Assembly: GCF_003575975.1 (NCBI RefSeq)
Contig: NZ_QQXK01000014.1
Location: 1-64,000 of the forward strand
Direction: 5' to 3'
Source of the DNA: Galactobacter valiniphilus
GTDB taxonomy: Bacteria > Actinomycetota > Actinomycetes > Actinomycetales > Micrococcaceae
Length of the DNA: 64,000 nucleotides
Below, one piece after another: positions 7,822-16,110 of this stretch (positions are counted from its first letter, which is position 1; each line of letters opens with the position of its first letter). The position numbers and the translations under genes were made by a program. Below the pieces are notes generated by a model. That model was not told the origin of the DNA and made no database searches. It saw only the letters and a list, made by a program, of their open reading frames with translations.

Positions 7822-9161
7822 GCCCGCGGGCCCTCCGGACGAACCGGCTCGTCCGCCGCTGCAAAACGCAGGCGCACCCTGGCCCCGCCGGCGGCTCCCG
7901 TGCCCAGCTCGAAGCGCGCGCCCTGCACCCTGCTCTGACCGCGGGCGATCGTGAGCCCAAGGCCCCAGCCGCCTCCCTTGGTCACGAACCGACTGGGCCC
8001 CGCCGCAAGAATCTCGGCCGGGAAGCCTGGCCCCTCGTCTTCGACCACCACGCTGGTGCCCTCGACCCACACGTGCAGCGGCAGGGCTCCGTGCGCCGCC
8101 GCGTTCTTGATGAGATTCGACACGATGCGATCCAGCCTGCGCTGTTCCAGCAGGGCCCACTCCCCTCCGCGGTCCTCGACCGTGACGGTCTCGGCCCACG
8201 GAACACCCTCCTCGCGGGCGCGATGCACGGACGAGCGGACGGCGCGGAGCAGATCGGTGGGTTCCAGCTCGGCGGTGTCCGCCCCGGCCTCGAAGCGCGA
8301 GACCTCCAGCAGGTCCTCCACGAGCACACGCAGCCGCTCGGTGCGCTCGCGCACCAGCTGGGCCGGGCGCTCGTCGTCGAGCAGCGAGGCCGCGAGGACC
8401 AAGCCCGTCAGCGGGGTCCGCAGCTCGTGGGCCAGGTCCGCAGTGAAACGCTGCTCGGTCTCCAGTCGGGCGCGCAGCGTGCCTGCCATGGTGTCGACGG
8501 CCTCGACCAAACGATCCACCTCGTCCGGTTTGGCCCGCCCGGCCCCGATGGCCTCGGCGATCCCCGGGACGGAGCCGCCCTCGGCGATGCGCGCCGGCAG
8601 GGCGCGGGCGGCGGAGGCGGCCCGCGCCAGCCGGCGGGTCAGCCGCGTGGTCACGAACGCCGCGAGGGCGGTCATCACCACGGTGCTGGCCGCGCCCGCG
8701 ATCAGCAAGGCGCGGTCGAGCTGCCTGATCAACTCCTCGGACGGCTCGGCGGAAACGTTGACGGAGAGGACGGACGTGGAGTTCGGTGCGGCGGAGATCG
8801 GGCTCGCCGCCGTCACGACGTCGTGCCCTTGCACGCTGTGTCGCCGCGTCACCACCTCGCCCGCCCGGGCCGCGTCCGCCACATCCCGCGGCAGTCCCGG
8901 GTCGTCGATCGAGGAGTTAAAGGCGTTCACGCCCGTCTCTGACATGACGGTCAGCGCCTCGTTGAGCTGATCCACCGCCGCATCCCGGAGCCTGCGGTCC
9001 TCGGCACCTGCCACGAGCACGTGCACCAAAACGCCGAGAAACGCGACCGCCACGAGCACGCTCAGCACCGTCAACGCCACGAGTCTGACGCGGAGCCGGT
9101 GCCCATCCGAGCCGCTGCCCTCTCCGCGCTGGTGCGCCGCCCCAAGGACGCTGTCAGTCAT
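7800..9161 (-). CDS. Sensor histidine kinase
   Basis: Membrane sensor kinase of 453 residues. It has an N-terminal transmembrane helix (about 27-50), an extracytoplasmic sensor region (about 51-148), a second helix (about 149-170), a HAMP linker, a DHp domain with phospho-acceptor H245 in DLAHELRTPL, then ATPase motifs NLIKNAAAHG (N box), DEGPGF (G1) and WGLGLTIA (G2). The ATG at 9161 overlaps the response-regulator stop by 8 bp, so the pair is coupled. It is the last gene of a four-gene operon with a cell-wall deacetylase and a lipoprotein, which suggests it senses envelope stress. This resembles the CseA-CseB-CseC arrangement of Streptomyces; the parallel is an inference from gene order. 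Confidence 0.9.
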   Translation of the reverse strand: MTDSVLGAAHQRGEGSGSDGHRLRVRLVALTVLSVLVAVAFLGVLVHVLVAGAEDRRLRDAAVDQLNEALTVMSETGVNAFNSSIDDPGLPRDVADAARAGEVVTRRHSVQGHDVVTAASPISAAPNSTSVLSVNVSAEPSEELIRQLDRALLIAGAASTVVMTALAAFVTTRLTRRLARAASAARALPARIAEGGSVPGIAEAIGAGRAKPDEVDRLVEAVDTMAGTLRARLETEQRFTADLAHELRTPLTGLVLAASLLDDERPAQLVRERTERLRVLVEDLLEVSRFEAGADTAELEPTDLLRAVRSSVHRAREEGVPWAETVTVEDRGGEWALLEQRRLDRIVSNLIKNAAAHGALPLHVWVEGTSVVVEDEGPGFPAEILAAGPSRFVTKGGGWGLGLTIARGQSRVQGARFELGTGAAGGARVRLRFAAADEPVRPEGPRAQAGSVA

Positions 9162-9906
9162 GCCAGCGGTACCCAAAGCCGCGCACCGTCGTGATGCGTT
9201 CCCCTCCGACCTTGCGGCGCAGGCGCTGCACGTGCACGTCAACCAGGCGGGTGTCGCCAGCCCACGCGTCCTCCCACGCCTCGCGCAAGAGGTGCTCGCG
9301 TGTCACGAGCCGCCCGCGCTCCTGCACCAAGAGGATCAGCAGCCGCCACTCCGTGGGGGTCAGGTGGATCGGTTCCCCCCTGAGGGTCAGCTGGAGCGCT
9401 TCGCGGTCCATCAGCAGGTCGGGGCCAATGGCCTCCGCTGTTGAGGTCCCCTGGGCAGCGATGTCCGCTCCGCCGACGCCGCCGGAAGCCAGGGTGTCCG
9501 GCCCTTCTGCCCGCCCCGTCGTGGCCCCGCTGCGGCGCAGCAACGCCCTAATCCGGGCGTCGAGGACATCGAGAGACACGGGTTTGGCGACGTAATCGTC
9601 CGCGCCGGCGTCCAACCCCGCCACCACGTCCACATTGTCGTGGCGGGCTGAAAGCATGATCACGGGCACCCGGGAAAACTCGCGCAGCCGCCGGCAGAGG
9701 GCGGCGCCGCTGATGCCGGGGAGCATCACGTCCAGGAGCACCACGTCCGCGGGGTGGGTGCGCAGGTATTCGAGCCCTTCGAGGCCGTCCGCCTCGCCGT
9801 GGACGTCGTAGCCGATGCGTTCGAGGCCGAGGGCGGTGGCCTCCCGGATGACGTCGTCGTCCTCCACGTGCACCACGTGAAGGCGCGCCTGTCCTTCGCC
9901 GATCAC
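9154..9906 (-). CDS. OmpR/PhoB-type response regulator
   Basis: DNA-binding response regulator of 250 residues. The receiver domain has the acidic pocket E15-D16-D17, phospho-acceptor D59 in LLDVMLPG and the conserved lysine in DDYVAKPVS. A variable Gly/Thr-rich linker (about 125-155) leads to a winged-helix output domain with PTEWRLLILLVQERGRLVTR and VDVHVQRLRRKVG. The GTG start at 9906 is chosen because it overlaps the lipoprotein stop (GTGA) and follows GGGGAGGGGCA. It pairs with the adjacent kinase, and its regulon probably includes the operon itself. Confidence 0.92.
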   Translation of the reverse strand: MIGEGQARLHVVHVEDDDVIREATALGLERIGYDVHGEADGLEGLEYLRTHPADVVLLDVMLPGISGAALCRRLREFSRVPVIMLSARHDNVDVVAGLDAGADDYVAKPVSLDVLDARIRALLRRSGATTGRAEGPDTLASGGVGGADIAAQGTSTAEAIGPDLLMDREALQLTLRGEPIHLTPTEWRLLILLVQERGRLVTREHLLREAWEDAWAGDTRLVDVHVQRLRRKVGGERITTVRGFGYRWHD

Positions 9907-10619
9907 TGCCCCTCCCCGCTCTCCCCGCTCGGGGTGGTCCTCACGCCTTGAATCCGCTTGCCGCCCACGAACCGCTCGCCATCCCAGCGAAAGACGCGCA
10001 TGGACCACCCCGAGGGGCAGCACAGTGGTTCATCGTCCAGGTACATCGATTCCTGGGCCACCAGCGTCCCGCCGCGACCGGGCTGGAGGACCACGTCGTC
10101 CCCCTTAACCATGAGCTTCACGACGGGCTTGCCACCCTCGTCGGCCACCGCGAAGGCGACGTATCCCCAGCCGTCCGCCGCGGAGGTGAGGGAGACCAGC
10201 TGCAGGCGCGTCCCCTCGATCACCGCCGGCGCCGAAATGTGCAGGCAGTGCCCGTTGCAGTGACGCAGCAGCTCCTCGATCTGCCCGGGGCCCAGCCGGA
10301 TCGGTTCCGCGGCCTGCCCTCCCTGCGTATGGGCGGGTGCCTCCGTGGCCTCCGCGGCCTCAGGAAGCGCCGACAGCTTCATGCCGAGCAAGGCCTTGAG
10401 CAGCTGCTCCTCGTTGAAGGGGGTGGCCCAGTCCGACGACGGCTCGGTGGCAGGCAGCGCCAGCTCCATGTTGCTGGGGCTGGCCGTTCCCTCCACGCGA
10501 AGGCTGGGATCGGGGCCGGCACAGGCGCTCGCCAGCGCGAGCACGCCCGTCAGGAGTGCGGCGGGGATGAGCCGGGCGCGGCGGGCTCGGCCCCGAAGGG
10601 TGTGGCGTTCATCGCGCAT
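9903..10619 (-). CDS. Putative lipoprotein in a two-component operon
   Basis: A 238-residue exported protein with an N-terminal positive stretch, a hydrophobic helix and a lipobox LASAC near residue 33, followed by a Ser/Pro/Ala-rich spacer. The mature part contains paired cysteines (HCNGHC; CC in DEPLCCPSGWSMRVF) that could form disulfides. I do not recognise a named domain. It overlaps the deacetylase stop by 11 bp upstream and the response-regulator start by 4 bp downstream, so all four proteins are made together. By position it is a candidate accessory sensor for the kinase, as lipoprotein CseA is for CseC; this is an inference. Confidence 0.75.
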   Translation of the reverse strand: MRDERHTLRGRARRARLIPAALLTGVLALASACAGPDPSLRVEGTASPSNMELALPATEPSSDWATPFNEEQLLKALLGMKLSALPEAAEATEAPAHTQGGQAAEPIRLGPGQIEELLRHCNGHCLHISAPAVIEGTRLQLVSLTSAADGWGYVAFAVADEGGKPVVKLMVKGDDVVLQPGRGGTLVAQESMYLDDEPLCCPSGWSMRVFRWDGERFVGGKRIQGVRTTPSGESGEGQ

Positions 10620-11394
10620 AGCGACCCGTGTACACCTTCCCGGGCTGGGGCGCCCGCAGCAGCTCGGAAACCGTCACCAGATGGTACCCCTTGGCCTGGA
10701 GCGCGGAGACGATCCCCGGGACGGCTTTCGCGGTGGAGCCGTGAATGTCGTGCATCAGGACGATGGCTCCACGCGGGGCCGCGCTGGCCGCGCGCAGTGT
10801 CGCCGAGGTGCTGCGCGTGCGCCAGTCGAGGGTGTCCACGCCCCACAGGGAGATCGGCCGGTCCGCGAGGGAGGCCCGGACCGTGCGGCTCATGGCCCCG
10901 TACGGCGGCCGGTAGAGGGTGGCCTTGACGCCGGCCTTGGCCAGGGCAGCGTCCGTGCGTCCCACCTGTGACCGGATGGCCCGCGCGCCCAGCTTGCTCA
11001 GGTCCGGGTGGTTGAAGCTGTGGTTGCCGATCTCCATGCCGGCCGCCTTGACGGCGCGGACGGCGGCTTCCCGTCCCTTGACCTGCGAGCCGAGCATGAA
11101 AAAGGTCGCCTTGGCGCCCTTCGCTTTCAACGCTTTGACGATGCCGGCCGTGTACGGGCCCGGACCGTCGTCGAATGTGAGGGCCACGCACTTGAGGTTG
11201 CGGCAGTCGACGGCGCGCGGCGCCGCCTGCTTGGCGGTGGGGGCGAGTGGCGCCGCGGCGGGAGCCGGGCTCCCCTGCGGGCGCTCCCCGGCGAGAACTG
11301 CGGAGGGCTGGACGGCGGTCACCATGGCGACGCAGCCGAGAACAAAAACGACGACAAGGGTGAGCGCGGCGCGACGCCGCTCGCGCAGGGACAC
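10609..11394 (-). CDS. Polysaccharide deacetylase (NodB domain), membrane-anchored
   Basis: A 261-residue protein with an N-terminal membrane anchor or signal (ALTLVVVFVLGCVAMVTAV), an Ala/Pro spacer and a NodB-type carbohydrate esterase 4 domain. Metal and catalytic motifs are present: TFDDGPGPYT, HSFNHPDL, RPPYGAM, and a C-terminal LMHDIHG. Such enzymes remove acetyl groups from peptidoglycan or other wall sugars using a divalent metal. The GTG at 11394 (AGGAAGGCC before it) is chosen because the signal anchor begins right there; the longer frame starts with an unlikely Gly-rich stretch. It is the first gene of the envelope two-component operon. Confidence 0.86.
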   Translation of the reverse strand: MSLRERRRAALTLVVVFVLGCVAMVTAVQPSAVLAGERPQGSPAPAAAPLAPTAKQAAPRAVDCRNLKCVALTFDDGPGPYTAGIVKALKAKGAKATFFMLGSQVKGREAAVRAVKAAGMEIGNHSFNHPDLSKLGARAIRSQVGRTDAALAKAGVKATLYRPPYGAMSRTVRASLADRPISLWGVDTLDWRTRSTSATLRAASAAPRGAIVLMHDIHGSTAKAVPGIVSALQAKGYHLVTVSELLRAPQPGKVYTGRYAR

Positions 11395-11571
11395 GGTGGC
11401 CTTCCTGGGGGATCCGGGGCCCGCGGTGGGCCGTCCCACCCACGCTAGGAGCGCCACCCCTCCGCCCCCTCCCGGTGCTCCGCCCGTCACCCGACGGTTC
11501 TGCGACGGTTTCGCGACAACCTTCAGACGGGACCACATCTCGACGCGGCACGGCTGGCCCACGAGGATCAA

Positions 11572-11589
11572 AGTTAAGGTAACTTAACT
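11572..11589. promoter_or_regulatory. Candidate MntR operator overlapping the mntH -10
   Basis: Perfect 7-bp inverted repeat with a 4-bp spacer (AGTTAAG-GTAA-CTTAACT), in AT-rich contrast to its surroundings. A TANNNT -10 (TAACTT, 11580-11585) lies inside it, exactly 7 nt before the mntH ATG. The symmetry and AT-rich arms suit a DtxR/MntR-family repressor, and mntR lies 3.7 kb downstream. Binding here would block the promoter. Confidence 0.75.
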
Positions 11590-11592
11590 CTC

Positions 11593-12957
11593 ATGATTCA
11601 GCGGTCCGGCGGCCCCCACGCCACACACCACCCGATCCCCACACCGGGGAACCGGCCCCAGAACTCGCGTCAAGACGCGCCGGGGCGCGGAGGTGAGCCC
11701 GCGCCGTCGGGCACCGGAGCAGGGACTGCCCCCACGGGCGGTACCCCCCGGCTCCCGGAACGGCGCCTCTGGACGCTCCTGGGTCCGGCGTTCGTGGCCG
11801 CCGTCGCCTACGTGGACCCGGGCAATGTTGCGGCGAACCTCACGGCCGGCGCCCGCTACGGCTACCTGCTGGTGTGGGTGCTCGTGGTCGCCAACGTCAT
11901 GGCGGTCCTCATCCAGTACCTCTCCGCCAAGCTGGGCCTCGTCACGGGCAAGAGCCTCCCGGAGCTGCTCGGCGAGCGCCTTCCGCGCACGGCGCGCCTG
12001 CTCTACTGGGCACAGGCGCAGATCGTGGCGATCGCTACCGATCTGGCCGAGGTCGTCGGTGGGGCGATCGCGCTGTACCTGCTCTTCGGCGTGCCCATGC
12101 TGCTCGGCGGGCTGATCGTCGGGGCCGTTTCGCTGGGCTTATTGCTCTTCCAGGCGCGGCGCGGACAGCGCACCTTCGAGTTCGTGATCATGGGGATGCT
12201 GCTCATCATCGCCGTGGGCTTCCTCGCCGGACTCTTCTTTTCGCCACCCAACTGGGGACTTGCCTTTGGTGGCCTGATGCCGCGATTCGAGGGTGCGGAG
12301 ACCGTACTGCTCGCGGCCTCCATGCTCGGCGCGACGGTCATGCCGCACGCGATCTACGTCCATTCCTCGCTCGCACGCGACCGACACGGCAAGGCCGGGC
12401 GCGAGATGCTGCCACGCCTGCTCAGGGCCACGCGCCTGGATGTGATCGTCTCGCTTGTGGTGGCCGGCTCGGTGAACATCGGCATGCTTCTCCTCGCCGC
12501 ATCGGCGCTGGCCGGGCGCGAGGGGACCGACTCGATTGAAGGTGCGCACGCCGCCATCACCGAGGCGCTGGGCCCGGCCGTGGGCGTGGCGTTTGGACTG
12601 GGTTTGTTGGCCTCCGGTCTCGCCTCCACCTCGGTGGGCGCCTATGCCGGCGCGGCCATCATGTCCGGTCTCCTGCGGGTGCGTCTGCCACTGCTGCTGC
12701 AGCGCGCCATCACGCTCATCCCTGCCTTGGTGGTGATCGCGCTCGGCGTCGATCCCACGTGGGCACTGGTGGTGAGCCAGGTGGTCTTGTCCCTGGGCAT
12801 CCCGTTTGCGCTGATCCCCCTGGCAAGGCTGACCTCCTCACGCGCGGTGATGGGACCTCTGGCCAACGGCCGGGTGCTGAGCACAGCCATCTGGGTGAGC
12901 GCGGCGCTCATCGTGGCGCTGAATGCTGCGCTGCTGTGGCTCACCTTTACGGCCTAG
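11593..12957 (+). CDS. mntH: Manganese/divalent metal transporter, NRAMP family
   Basis: Proton-coupled Mn2+ (and Fe2+) importer of 454 residues with 11 predicted membrane helices. The metal-binding signature DPGN (from D75) is in helix 1 and MPHAIY (from M250) in helix 6. The N-terminal tail (about 50 residues, Pro/Gly-rich) is longer than usual and includes a copy of the recurring GCCGTCGGGCAC motif. The ATG at 11593 has no ribosome site but sits 7 nt after a -10, so the mRNA is probably leaderless. That -10 lies within a palindrome fit for MntR. A shorter protein from an internal start cannot be excluded. Confidence 0.93.
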   Translation: MIQRSGGPHATHHPIPTPGNRPQNSRQDAPGRGGEPAPSGTGAGTAPTGGTPRLPERRLWTLLGPAFVAAVAYVDPGNVAANLTAGARYGYLLVWVLVVANVMAVLIQYLSAKLGLVTGKSLPELLGERLPRTARLLYWAQAQIVAIATDLAEVVGGAIALYLLFGVPMLLGGLIVGAVSLGLLLFQARRGQRTFEFVIMGMLLIIAVGFLAGLFFSPPNWGLAFGGLMPRFEGAETVLLAASMLGATVMPHAIYVHSSLARDRHGKAGREMLPRLLRATRLDVIVSLVVAGSVNIGMLLLAASALAGREGTDSIEGAHAAITEALGPAVGVAFGLGLLASGLASTSVGAYAGAAIMSGLLRVRLPLLLQRAITLIPALVVIALGVDPTWALVVSQVVLSLGIPFALIPLARLTSSRAVMGPLANGRVLSTAIWVSAALIVALNAALLWLTFTA

Positions 12958-13066
12958 CTGTACCTCGCCCGGTTCGCCCGGCGCAGGCAACGGTCATGGC
13001 GAGAGCCGTCGCACGCGCGACGACTTACTGCGCCCCCCTACGTTGCCACGCGGGCAAGCCGCCACA

Positions 13067-13132
13067 TGTGGTCCGCGCCTAGCTCAGGTGGTCCGCAATT
13101 GGCTCCCCGAAAAGAACCACAAGCGGACCACA
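13067..13132. repeat. Inverted and direct repeats upstream of the GNAT gene
   Basis: TGTGGTCCGC (13067-13076) and GCGGACCACA (13123-13132) are a perfect 10-bp inverted repeat; GTGGTCCGC also occurs at 13088-13096. They fill the 200-bp gap between mntH and the GNAT gene, just upstream of its -10, and could be a three-site operator or a weak terminator. Confidence 0.5.
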
Positions 13133-13157
13133 TCCACTGCCGCGGGAGCCCGACCGG

Positions 13158-13163
13158 TAGCGT
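13158..13163 (+). promoter_or_regulatory. Leaderless -10 (TAGCGT) of the GNAT gene
   Basis: TANNNT hexamer with a 6-nt gap to the ATG at 13170 and no ribosome site, which indicates a leaderless transcript. Confidence 0.6.
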
Positions 13164-13169
13164 CGGCGC

Positions 13170-13877
13170 ATGGGACACGACCCGACTCACCCTCTGACTG
13201 ACTCGTCCGCGCGTTTGCTCGCGGCGTGGGCCACGGCGATGGGCGCGCCCCCTTCGCCCCGGAGCACCGGCGAGTGGATTCATCTCGTCCGGGCGAGCAG
13301 CGATGCGGTGGTCTCGGTCCGGGTGGGCGGCGTCGGTCTCACCGTGGCTCCTGAGCACCTGGCGGATCAGGTGAGCCGCTTGGATCCCGTCACCCTGCTC
13401 GACGCCGACCTCCTGGCCGTGGCCCTGCCCGGCGGGGCGTCGCCTTTCGGCACTGCCGAGCTGCTGACTCTCGGAGCGGCCGGGCACGCTCTCAACCCCC
13501 GCACCGATGCACGAGCGGCCCGCCCCGCGGATGTCTCGTCGCTGCGCGATCACCTCGCAGCGGAGGAGTGGGCCGAAAGCGGCCTCTGCGACGCCGAGCG
13601 GGTGTGGGTTTCCGGTCCCTCCGGCGAGGCCCTGGCGGCGGCGGGATTCTCCCGCTGGTCCTCCGATGTTGCGCACTTCTGCGTGGCGTCCGCATCGGCA
13701 TCCCGGCGCCGCGGGCACGCCACGGCGGCCGCCTCCCGGGCCGTCTCCGCGGCCCTGGAGGAGGGGCTCGTCCCGCAATGGCGCAGCCGCCGCGGCAACG
13801 ACGCATCCTTCCGGCTCGCCCTCTCGCTCGGCTTCTCGCCCGCGGGGATCCAGGCCACCGCCCTCGTTAGTTCATGA
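13170..13877 (+). CDS. GNAT-family N-acetyltransferase-like protein
   Basis: A 235-residue protein. The C-terminal third (from about residue 180) has the acetyl-CoA-binding GNAT pattern RRRGHATAAASRAVSAALEE followed by QWRSRRGNDASFRLALSLGF, as in the FR47-like branch. The N-terminal part (about 1-150) is a divergent acyl-acceptor half without a motif I can name. The ATG at 13170 lies 6 nt after a -10 hexamer. It is convergent with the MFS gene and separated from mntH by a repeat-bearing gap. The substrate is unknown. Confidence 0.75.
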   Translation: MGHDPTHPLTDSSARLLAAWATAMGAPPSPRSTGEWIHLVRASSDAVVSVRVGGVGLTVAPEHLADQVSRLDPVTLLDADLLAVALPGGASPFGTAELLTLGAAGHALNPRTDARAARPADVSSLRDHLAAEEWAESGLCDAERVWVSGPSGEALAAAGFSRWSSDVAHFCVASASASRRRGHATAAASRAVSAALEEGLVPQWRSRRGNDASFRLALSLGFSPAGIQATALVSS

Positions 13878-13916
13878 GGGCCTCTTTGCCGCGCGATACG
13901 CCACCCAACAACGCGG

Positions 13917-15221
13917 CTAGCGCCCCCACCCCTCCTTCACGGACATCCGCCACAGAATCGTGGTGAGCAGGGCGGCCAGCAGGGCCAGGCCCACATAGAT
14001 CCACAGCGTCGGGAGGATCCCCAGCGCAGCCCCGAGGAAGCCGCCCGCGAGACCAAACATCGGTAGCGGCCCCATCGCCACCAGCATGCGGAACGACTGC
14101 ACCCGACCCAGCAGGTGATCCGGCGTGAGCTGGGCCAGCACCCCGTAGAGCCCGGCGTTGGCGATCACCACGGTGGAGTTCCAGATCAGGCTCTGCACCA
14201 GGAGCAGCGCGAACGCCCCGCCGCCCGCCAGCGCGGGAAGCGAGGCCAGCGGCACCAGGACGGTGGACGTCCCGGCCACCGCGATCATGGCGGCGGACAG
14301 CGGCACGGGCCGGAAGCGTTCGAGCAGCCACCCGCCGGCCACCGCGCCGGCCAGCCCGCCGGCGGCGATCGCCACGCCCACCGCGCCGATCATCGCCGGG
14401 GTGAAGCCGAGCACCCTCACCTCGTAGACCGTGCTCACCGCGGCATAGAGGGCCAGCGCCGCGTTGAGCACGGCCGCGTTCAGGGTGGAGACCAACAGCG
14501 GCTTGGTCTTCAGGACAAAGCGGAGCCCCTCCCCCACCCCGGCCCAGAAGCGCGGCCGGGGCTCGGACGCCGAACCCGGCCCCGCGCCGTCGGGCTCTGG
14601 GCCGTCTGTGGCCTCACCGCCAGGCGCCGGAACCCAGCGCAAGACCAATCCGGCACACAGCTCCAGCACCGCGGCAAAGAAAAGGGCGAGCGGCGCGGCG
14701 AGCACCATGAGCATCAGGCCGGTCAGGCCGGGGGCCACGAGCCCCGCCGAGGTCTCCACCGCTTGCTTGCGCGAAAAGGCCGCGGCGGCCCGCGCCTTGC
14801 CCGTCAGCCCGGGAATCAAGGCGCCGAGACCCAGGTTCCAGACCATGCCGGCGGTGCCGACGAGGAACGAGGTGCCGGCCAGCTGCCAGAACGTCAGGAC
14901 GCCGCACAACCACGCGACGGGAATGGAGAGCAGCGCCAGGGTGGCTAGGACCTGCGTCCACTGCAGCGCCCGCCGCCGATCGGTCCGATCCAGCCACCAA
15001 CCCACGGGCACCGAGAGCAGCACGAACGCCGCGGACTCGATCGCGTTCAGCGCGCCGATCTGCTCGGTCCCGGCTCCGAGCGCCAGGACGGCCACGAGGT
15101 CGTTGGCCACGCCCAGGATGCCGAAGGAGAGTCCGCTGAGCCCGGCGGCCAGCAAGAGCGTGCGCACGCCCCGGACCCGCCCCACTCGTTCGTCCTTCGG
15201 CACCGTCTCGCTCGTTTCCAC
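13917..15221 (-). CDS. MFS transporter (EntS-like exporter)
   Basis: A 434-residue, 12-helix major facilitator protein. The loop between helices 2 and 3 has the MFS signature GWWLDRTDRRR, and a central cytoplasmic loop (about residues 205-230) carries a Pro/Gly/Asp-rich stretch including one copy of the recurring 10-mer. The overall look is of the EntS/multidrug exporter branch. It is divergent from mntR with only 58 bp between start codons, so the two promoters must interact and MntR could influence both. The GTG start lies 6 nt after TAGGGT, with no ribosome site. Confidence 0.83.
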   Translation of the reverse strand: METSETVPKDERVGRVRGVRTLLLAAGLSGLSFGILGVANDLVAVLALGAGTEQIGALNAIESAAFVLLSVPVGWWLDRTDRRRALQWTQVLATLALLSIPVAWLCGVLTFWQLAGTSFLVGTAGMVWNLGLGALIPGLTGKARAAAAFSRKQAVETSAGLVAPGLTGLMLMVLAAPLALFFAAVLELCAGLVLRWVPAPGGEATDGPEPDGAGPGSASEPRPRFWAGVGEGLRFVLKTKPLLVSTLNAAVLNAALALYAAVSTVYEVRVLGFTPAMIGAVGVAIAAGGLAGAVAGGWLLERFRPVPLSAAMIAVAGTSTVLVPLASLPALAGGGAFALLLVQSLIWNSTVVIANAGLYGVLAQLTPDHLLGRVQSFRMLVAMGPLPMFGLAGGFLGAALGILPTLWIYVGLALLAALLTTILWRMSVKEGWGR

Positions 15222-15227
15222 CGCGCC

Positions 15228-15233
15228 ACCCTA
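15228..15233 (-). promoter_or_regulatory. Leaderless -10 (TAGGGT) of the MFS gene
   Basis: Reads TAGGGT on the minus strand, 6 nt before the GTG at 15221. Confidence 0.6.
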
Positions 15234-15266
15234 CCTGTGACTGCCGACACGTCGGGGCACCCCCGG

Positions 15267-15272
15267 TACCCT
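15267..15272 (+). promoter_or_regulatory. Leaderless -10 (TACCCT) of mntR
   Basis: TANNNT hexamer with a 7-nt gap to the GTG at 15280; no ribosome site is present. Confidence 0.6.
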
Positions 15273-15279
15273 GAACACC

Positions 15280-15933
15280 GTGGAGATCGACGACATCACG
15301 CCCGTGGCGCAGGACTACGTCAAGGCGATCTGGAACGCCACCGAGTGGGGCGAGCCGCCCATCACCACCAAGGCCCTCGCCGCGCGCTTCGAGACGAGCG
15401 CCCCCAACGTCTCCGAGACGCTGCGCCGCCTCGCGCGCCAGGGCCTGCTGATCTACGCGCCATACAAGCCGGTCGAGCTCACCGAGGAGGGCCGCCGCCT
15501 GGCCCTCGTCATGGTGCGCCGTCACCGCCTCCTCGAGACCTTCCTCGTCAACACCTTGGGATACGGCTGGGATGAGGTGCACGACGACGCGGAGCGGCTT
15601 GAGCATGCCGTGACCCGCCGCTTCATGGAGCGCATCGATGCCCTCCTGGGGCACCCGGTCGCGGATCCCCACGGGGATCCGATCCCGCGGGAGGACTTGA
15701 CGGTCCCTCACCCGGAGGACGCGTGCCGCCTCGCCGACGCGGCGCCGGGCAGCTACCAGGTGCTGCGCATCAACGACGACGATCCGGCGATCCTGCAGCG
15801 CCTCGAGGAGTGGGGCGTGCGCCCGGGCACGCGCGTGGTTATCGCCGCCAACGGCGCGGCGCTCACGGGCGCCGGCCAGCCGCTCGACGAGCCGGCCCTG
15901 GAATCGATCTACGCACGGCCGCTCCCGGCCTGA
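15280..15933 (+). CDS. mntR: Metal-dependent repressor, DtxR/MntR family
   Basis: A 217-residue regulator. The N-terminal winged helix (about residues 6-70: VAQDYVKAIW, then TTKALAARFETSAPNVSETL) is followed by the metal-binding dimerisation region with the ligand-rich VMVRRHRLLETFLV and DDAERLEH. A C-terminal SH3/FeoA-like domain spans about 145-217. It is expected to bind Mn2+ and repress uptake genes. mntH upstream has a palindrome across its -10 that fits this role. The GTG start is leaderless. Iron rather than manganese control (IdeR-like) is possible, but the neighbouring NRAMP gene favours Mn. Confidence 0.88.
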   Translation: MEIDDITPVAQDYVKAIWNATEWGEPPITTKALAARFETSAPNVSETLRRLARQGLLIYAPYKPVELTEEGRRLALVMVRRHRLLETFLVNTLGYGWDEVHDDAERLEHAVTRRFMERIDALLGHPVADPHGDPIPREDLTVPHPEDACRLADAAPGSYQVLRINDDDPAILQRLEEWGVRPGTRVVIAANGAALTGAGQPLDEPALESIYARPLPA

Positions 15934-16004
15934 GCCCCGCCCGGGCGAGGCGCCCGCCTCACCCTGCCCGGCGCCGTCGGGCAGTGACGCGCACCAGCCA
16001 GACA

Positions 16005-16061
16005 ACACAGCGACGCCGGGTCGTCTCCCCTCAAGAAGGAGACGCCCCGGCGTCGCTGTGT
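16005..16061. terminator. Bidirectional terminator hairpin
   Basis: 24-bp arms (16005-16028 and 16038-16061) with a single mismatch and a 9-nt loop, between the convergent mntR and HtrA-like genes. Confidence 0.85.
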
Positions 16062-16110
16062 TCGCCCGGCCCGGGCGGTCGGCCTACACTCCGGCCGCGG
16101 ACCGGGAGGC

